From Notamacropus eugenii (lineage: Eukaryota; Chordata; Mammalia; Diprotodontia; Macropodidae), in the NCBI RefSeq assembly GCF_028372415.1, contig NC_092877.1, positions 249,751,510-249,815,509 of the forward strand: a stretch of DNA of 64,000 nt, in the 5' to 3' direction. How positions within the stretch are numbered: position 1 is the first letter of the stretch; each line of letters begins with the position of its first letter. Below are positions 58,455 to 64,000 of this stretch, piece after piece. A program made the position numbers and the translations under genes. The notes beneath the pieces are model-generated. The model saw only the letters and a program-made list of their open reading frames with translations, was not told the DNA's origin and did no database searches.

Positions 58455-58640
58455 GTGACAGAAAGAGTGGCTCAGAGGGAGGGCCTGACATTGCATATCA
58501 CCTTCATTGTTTGCCCTTTTGACTTTGGGCAAATCATTTAAATTCTTCATATTTGATTTTTCATATCAGCAAAAGGAAGGAATTGGGATAGATGGTCTCT
58601 AAGCTTCCTTTCAGGTTGAAATCCCATGATCCATTATGTT
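58455..58640 (+). mobile_element. CORE-SINE/MIR-like element
   Basis: actttgggcaaatcatttaa, then tttttcatatcagcaaaagg, ending aagcttcctttcaggttgaa and catgatcc. Confidence 0.65.
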
Positions 58641-59227
58641 TTAGGTAAGAAGAGGTTTTTGTTGTTGTTATTTTCCCCATGTTTTTTCACGAGTGAAAGG
58701 ATTCAAGTTATTAAAAAAAGAAACTACAAAACCCACAAAAAATCCTTAGTACTCTTAGAAGTCAAATTGGTTTTTGTTGCTGTTGTTGTTGCTTGTTTGT
58801 TTGTTTCTTTTCCCTCTTGTGAAGAAGCCCTACATAGAATGAGAGCTATCCTCCACTTGTAGAACAGATATGTCATTGTATGGCTGGACAGAAGACAGAA
58901 TAGATATCTGTATCCTCTTCTCCCCTGACCTTTCTCTAAGGTAGACTTTATTTCTTTCCAGGAAGGAAAGCAGAAAGTTTAGGCCAGAGGTCACTCTATT
59001 CTTCTCAGGGAAAGAGGGTAATAGGCTCAAATTGCATCTATTTTCTCTCTTAAGTATATTTAGTCTAGAGGATAAAATTTTGGATGCAATTTAATTACTT
59101 ATCACTATTTCATCATTAAGGACATCAAGCTTTGTATCAAGTCTTGATTTCTTTTCTCCCAAATAACAGTTCCACACACAGCACATGTATAGTGGTTAAC
59201 TAAGAACACTATCTCTCCAAATACATA
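58641..59227. other. No recognised feature
   Basis: No gene or family recognised. GTT trinucleotide-like runs near 58770-58810. Confidence 0.4.
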
Positions 59228-59710
59228 AGTAGCACCAATGTGATATTCACAGAGCCCATGGCAGTCATGAATATTCCGGTGCAATTCTGAATCACGAAAT
59301 ACAGCAGACTCTAATCATGGAAGACAGAACCAAAACATTTATTCGAAGAGCAGGAAACCAGATCCATAGTTAACAAAAATCTATAAACAATAACAATACA
59401 GAGGAAAACACCATCCCCCAGTTTTTCCCCTACTAGCCTTCCCACAAACCAGGTCCCTTAAACAAGTCACAAGCAGGCTCCCCTTAGACAAAATGCCCTT
59501 CTCTCACTCATAGTCAGTTGTGGACTTGCCTGTATCCTTCAGTTCTGACTGCTCTCATGACTAATTTCCTGTCAGCTGTGTTCTAGCTCTGCCTCTTCCT
59601 GTTCCACACATTTAGCAAACTTCTCCAACCACAGGGTCCATGTGACCCAGGCAGTTTACATGAGTCTATTAATGATTATGAAAGATCTTCCCATTTAAAT
59701 TACCATCACA
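59228..59710 (-). mobile_element. Solo LTR, same family as 3421-6100
   Basis: The reverse complement aligns along its length with the LTRs at 3.4 and 5.6 kb: starts TGTGATGGTAATTTAAATGG, has the aataaatgttttggttctg block and ends CACATTGGTGCTAC. No internal region is attached, so it is a solo LTR. No clear target duplication was seen. Confidence 0.8.
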
Positions 59711-60294
59711 AGGTTGCAAGACAGAGAAAATGGACCAATGAGATTATACAATAGATAATGCAGAGCAGAGGATTTCTCCCTTTGTAAGGGAGCTAATTCA
59801 GCTCAACTAAGTGATGAAGTCTTAAATCTCATCCAAGGAGAAGAATTTTCTTATGTAGCAAGTTAGAGATGAGAATATGATGGAGATTCTCAGTTTTTCT
59901 GATGTCTTTTAGAGTCTTTTTCTCCAGCAACCTGAAGTGGTGTTAGCCATGGCTATCTTCCCTCTTGAAGTAAGAAGTGTGACATGTCTAGAGTGACTAC
60001 AGAAACAGAAAATCTCAAAGGGAATGAATGACTTGAAGTGCTGTTATTCTTACCAACTCTGCCCTCCCCCTCATGCAGGATAGAGCATTTCATTTCCACC
60101 AATGTGTTGAGTCACATACCAGTGAGTTAGGAGTGAGGTTATAATTTTATATTATTAAACTCCTCAAATTGCATTTTATGTCCTATAAAACCTTTTCACT
60201 CTTTCTTAAGAGCATTCCTCTTTTATACAAATTTTGAGTTCCTTCCAAATTGTTCTGTCCTATTGTCTATTACTCAAACTTAGCATTCCATCTT
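59711..60294. other. No recognised feature
   Basis: Nothing recognised. Confidence 0.4.
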
Positions 60295-60470
60295 ATGAAT
60301 TCCCATTTTTCTATGCATTGTTCCTCTTGACTAGAAAGCATTTCTTCCTCACCTTCAACTCTTAGAGTCTCTTTCTCTGCTCATGGGTAGGCTCTTGTAC
60401 CACTTTCTAAAGAAGACTTTCTTTCTCCCCAGTTGATAATGCTCTCTTATCAAATATTCGTTTATGCACA
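60295..60470 (+). mobile_element. L2 fragment
   Basis: tttttctatgcattgttcct, cttcctcaccttcaactctt, ggctcttgtaccactttcta and aagactttctttctcccc follow the L2 3' region in order. Confidence 0.5.
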
Positions 60471-60649
60471 TTATCTCATTAAAGATTAGAACTCCTTACA
60501 CCCTAGGTATTATTTTTAATTTATCCTTGGAGGAAGGCATTACTGGCAGTTTTTCAAGAATTCACTTTAAAAATATATAGTCTTTTTATACATTAGAAAT
60601 TAATAAATGATAATTCCTTAAAATGGACCGCAACACAAGAAGACTGAAT

Positions 60650-61065
60650 CAAGATCAGAGGGCAGATTTAAATTCAATTTGAAAAATTTGGACTTTATTC
60701 AGTGAGCAATAGGGAATTATGGAAACTTTGTAATGTGGGAAGTTATATCATTAAACCTGTGTTTCAGAAATATTACTATAGTATTGTTATGTAGGATGTG
60801 TTAGAGAGAAAAGACAACTAAAGACTGATTATGGCAACTCAGTAGTTGAAGTGAAAAGTAATGAGTGCTTTAACTGAGTGAAGTAGAGACAGTGAAAATG
60901 AAAACAAGAAAACAAATGTGAGAAATGTTTTAAAGGTCAAATCAATAAGATTTGGTGACTAATTGGATGTAGGGGTTGAGGAATCAATGATGACTCAGAG
61001 ATTTAGGAGCTTGGGTGATTCAGAAAATGAATGTAACTTTACTAAAAATAAGGAAATGAGGAAGA
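60650..61065 (-). mobile_element. L2 fragment
   Basis: tggactttattcagtgagca, aatagggaattatggaaact, tttcagaaatattactatag, tttggtgactaattggatgt and aatgatgactcagagattt match antisense L2 in order. Confidence 0.55.
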
Positions 61066-61194
61066 AAACAGATTTTGAGAAAATTATGAGATCATTTTTA
61101 AATTCACTGTAAATGCTTTTGTTAATAAGTATGTGCAGTCTTCAGTACTGTTTAATAGGGTGTTAGCCTTTTGTCAAAAAAAATTTGGATTTCC

Positions 61195-61375
61195 ATCTAA
61201 GCTCAAAAGAATACAAGCACTATGACACCAGGTAAGTCAGCCTCTTTGAGTCTCAGTTTTTCATCTATAAAATTATCTCTCTTATAGTAATGTTATCAGG
61301 ATAAAATGATATAATGTAGGTAACATTATGTAAAACTTTAAAATTTAATAAAATATGAACAATTAATATTAATAT
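61195..61375 (+). mobile_element. MIR-like fragment
   Basis: agcctctttgagtctcagtt, then catctataaaattatctctc and atgttatcaggataaaatga follow MIR order. Confidence 0.5.
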
Positions 61376-62034
61376 TAGCATTTTTATTTTATACACTCAA
61401 TCTTTATTAAATTGAAAACTCGAGATTTCTTTTTGTAAAAATTTTACAGAAATGTTCAGTCATAAATCTTTAGCAACTAGAGGTCAAAGAGCATGTTTTT
61501 ATATTTATAACATCAGCTGCTTATCATGAAAAAGAATCAATTTTTTTCATCAACAAAGTAAAGACGCAGACATAAAAAATCTTGCCTAAGTCCACATGAC
61601 AAGCTCTCATCTCCAAAGTCCAGGGTGTTTTTACGGTATTATTCAACGTTGTGCAATAGTTTTTGTTTTTTGCTTTTTGTATTTTTTAAAGAATGTACTT
61701 AGACTCCTTTTTCTATATTAACAGATATATTAAGGCATCCATATATGCATAATATTGTGGCAAAAAGCTGAATCGGATAGAGCTTTTCCCTGAATCAGAA
61801 TCCCCACATTCACAGAATTTATAGTCTTGTAGTGACATACTACATACAAAATAACTATAAGAAAACAAAACATTGACAAGAGATATTCAAGCAAAATGTT
61901 CTTTGAAATCTGAGGAGGGATATATGTTAACACCTACTTGGGTGCATCAGTGAAGTTTTCTGAGATTGTGTTTAGATAAGTTCCTAAAGTCTCTTCAGTC
62001 CATCACCCATCTGCAACACAGTTGCAAAACTGAC
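61376..62034. other. No clear feature
   Basis: A possible antisense MIR scrap at about 61545-61640; otherwise nothing recognised. Confidence 0.35.
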
Positions 62035-62310
62035 ATTTTTGAACACATCTCACAATGCTACACTTATCCTAAATAAATAAATAAATAAATGTACACACAT
62101 ATACTATATACATACACATGCAATGTATATATTTGTCCTTAAACTGGCATATGTATGTTTATGTATGCATGTGTGCATATGTATATACTTATGCATGTAT
62201 ATATGCATATTGTGAATGTGTGCGTGTGTGTATGCAAATAATATATACAAGTGTATATATACACATACATACACATATGTACATATATGTATATATGTAT
62301 ATACAAATAA
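62035..62310. repeat. AAAT and TATG/CATA microsatellites
   Basis: A (AAAT)n run at about 62068-62092, then a long mixture of tatg, cata and tgtg units. Open frames across it are artefacts of the repeat. Confidence 0.9.
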
Positions 62311-62984
62311 ATTTCACATCAATTTCTTTCACAGTCTTTATGATATATTCAAAGCCACACCTGTTTTTCCTTAGATTCAATCTTAATCTCCTACTTCCTG
62401 ACATTTACATATACTCTACCTTGTACAAGGAATCCTTCATAGTTAAACTTCAATGCCCCTTCCTGCAATAAAGTCTTTTTTAATGCTCTCATTTGACAGT
62501 TCCATCTCATTGTCCCCCTTCACAAATGTAGATAAAAACATAAGTATACATATGTAAATAAACACATGTATATACATTTTTCTTTACTTTGTATATGTAT
62601 GTATATATTGCACTCATAGTATAAATATTATATATCATAGAATTATGTATGTACACACAATACAAATAAATAAATTTGTAGCATTTACTTCTGTGCATAT
62701 GTTCCTTGTGAACAAGACCAATTTATTATTTGCCTGAACATTGCTAGCCTAGAAAAATAGCATGTTATGAATGAATGGTTATTAGTCCTTGATGTAAGGA
62801 AAACCTGGATGCAAATCTGATTTTTGATGCTTTCTTCCTGTATGATCATGTGAAAGTCATTTAACTTAACCAAATTCCACCCAGCACTCTTAAGACTCAA
62901 AGTTGTAGGAAAGGTGCTGATATGCATTTGTAGTAGGAATTTTTCACTGAAAGTTTCTTCCAATTAGGAAATGTTCAGTTAAAC

Positions 62985-63268
62985 ACAGGTACACACACAC
63001 ACATATAAACATATATATGTGTGTGTATGTATATATGTGCCTGTGTACACACATATACATGTATACATGTGCATGTGTGCATGCATGTGTTTATGCATGC
63101 ATGTGTTTATATATACATGTATACATATATACGTGTATATGAGTACATATGTATACATACACATATGTGTGCATTGTATATATGTATGCACATATGCACA
63201 TACATGTGCATATATATGTACATATATGTATATATACATGTACATATATGCATGCACATGTGTGTATG
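62985..63268. repeat. Long TG/TA/CA alternating tract
   Basis: About 280 bases of almost strictly alternating purine and pyrimidine (tgtg, tata, catg, gcat), with near-palindromic stretches. Open frames in both directions rich in Cys, Tyr, Met and His arise from the repeat. Confidence 0.93.
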
Positions 63269-63430
63269 TAACTGCTTAGAGCAGGAAGTAAAATATAAGA
63301 AATACTTCATAAATTCTTTTTTAAACTAATTTGATTTCATAATATGATTTTCTAATCACCAAGAATCAGAAGTCTATTTGGTCACTCTTTTTAAGTAATT
63401 AGAAATATTAATTTTGCTTTGTTGCCTTCT

Positions 63431-64000
63431 ATTTTCTTTCTTTTTTTTTATTTTACAACTAATTTATTTTTGAGAATCATTTAACATGAAATTATAGAAA
63501 TAAAATTTGTATAAATACAAATCCACATTTGTTATAACACAGATGACAAAGGACAAAGCAAAAACAAGAAAACTAAATCTGTGGCTATATACAATTCGTC
63601 ACAGTTGTGTCGTGTACACTAAAAGTCTTTCACAAAATAGTCATCTCAGATCAACAGAAGACCACTCTTCATTCAATGCTGTCATCCTGCAATATAGGCT
63701 GCTGTAACATCCACACCTGTTTTCTCCGTGTCCTCCTTTAATATGACTGGTAATTGTTTTGGTGATTACTACCACCTCGGGATGCTTTGCCATACGTGCT
63801 TTGTTAACCACTGTAGTCTACATATCCCTGTCCATATCCGTAGTTCCCATAGTTATACCCAGTATAATAATATCCGCCATAGCCGCTATAGTTTTGATCA
63901 CCACCATAGGCACTATTGCAATTTCCATATCCTTGACCATAATAGTTATTAAATCCTTGGTTGCAGTTTTGGCCCTGATCTTGGCCACGACCCCTAGTCC
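63431..64000 (-). pseudogene. HNRNPDL: HNRNPDL processed pseudogene, 3' part
   Basis: The last part of hnRNP D-like, an RNA-binding protein that shuttles between nucleus and cytoplasm and acts in mRNA processing. Only its Gly/Tyr-rich C-terminal tail is in the window: '[11 protein letters not shown]', '[17 protein letters not shown]' and 'GNYGYGQGY', ending 'NHQNNYQSY' with the stop at 63738-63740. Upstream coding sequence, including both RRMs, lies past 64000. A codon expected to be Gln is TAA at 63804-63806, in frame. The 3' UTR follows without introns, with AATAAA at 63463-63468 and a genomic poly(A) at about 63431-63450. Poly(A) plus a premature stop mark a retrocopy, not the gene. Confidence 0.9.

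Noticed and set aside
62118-63329. Several Cys/Tyr/Met/His-rich open frames on both strands
   Set aside because: They are translations of TG/TA microsatellites; both strands are open for the same reason.
63728-63952. 74-codon plus-strand open frame
   Set aside because: Shadow of the antisense HNRNPDL tail.

Overview
The window is AT-rich mammalian DNA and looks like a gene desert. I find no functional host gene. The only host-derived coding sequence is the 3' part of an HNRNPDL retrocopy (minus strand) running off the right edge. The repeats point to a marsupial: L1 copies of the common marsupial type, several ORF1-only 'half-L1' (HAL1) elements, an RTE LINE, and many SINEs whose tails match that RTE. 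Diverged L2, CR1/L3 and MIR fragments lie beneath them. Species cannot be fixed without a database. All family names come from remembered consensus patterns, so edges are approximate unless a target-site duplication (TSD) is given.

Layout. 1-1.4 kb: old L1 3' end split by an LTR-like insert. 3.3-6.2 kb: a SINE split by a 2.7-kb LTR provirus fossil. 7-8 kb: CR1/L3 pieces. 8.8-11.2 kb: full-length HAL1 with TSD, sitting in an L2 fragment. 11.3-12.8 kb: RTE LINE. 12.8-20.5 kb: MIR, L2 and SINE pieces plus a young 5'-truncated L1 (16.7-17.7 kb). 21.6-24.5 kb: antisense L1 with its 5' end but cut off inside ORF2. 24.8-27.3 kb: SINEs and an L2 piece. 27.4-34.7 kb: a HAL1 whose tail was hit by a 5.8-kb L1, which may carry a 3' transduction. 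34.9-41.4 kb: the longest stretch without recognised repeats. 41.9-49.2 kb: L1 scrap, an antisense HAL1, then a head-to-head sense HAL1 with a duplicated 5' half. 51.8-57.3 kb: a long, decayed L2 copy into which a HAL1 (with TSD) and then a SINE inserted. 57.7-61.1 kb: CR1/L3, SINE, a solo LTR of the 3.4-kb family, and L2. 62-63.3 kb: dense TG/TA microsatellites. 63.4-64.0 kb: HNRNPDL retrocopy.

The biology here is therefore retrotransposition history. Nesting gives a relative order: L2 and CR1/L3 first, then HAL1 and the LTR elements, then L1 and the RTE-tailed SINEs. The short 16.7-kb L1, with an open 202-codon frame and a perfect TSD, looks youngest. No RNA gene, CRISPR, CpG island or host promoter was seen.
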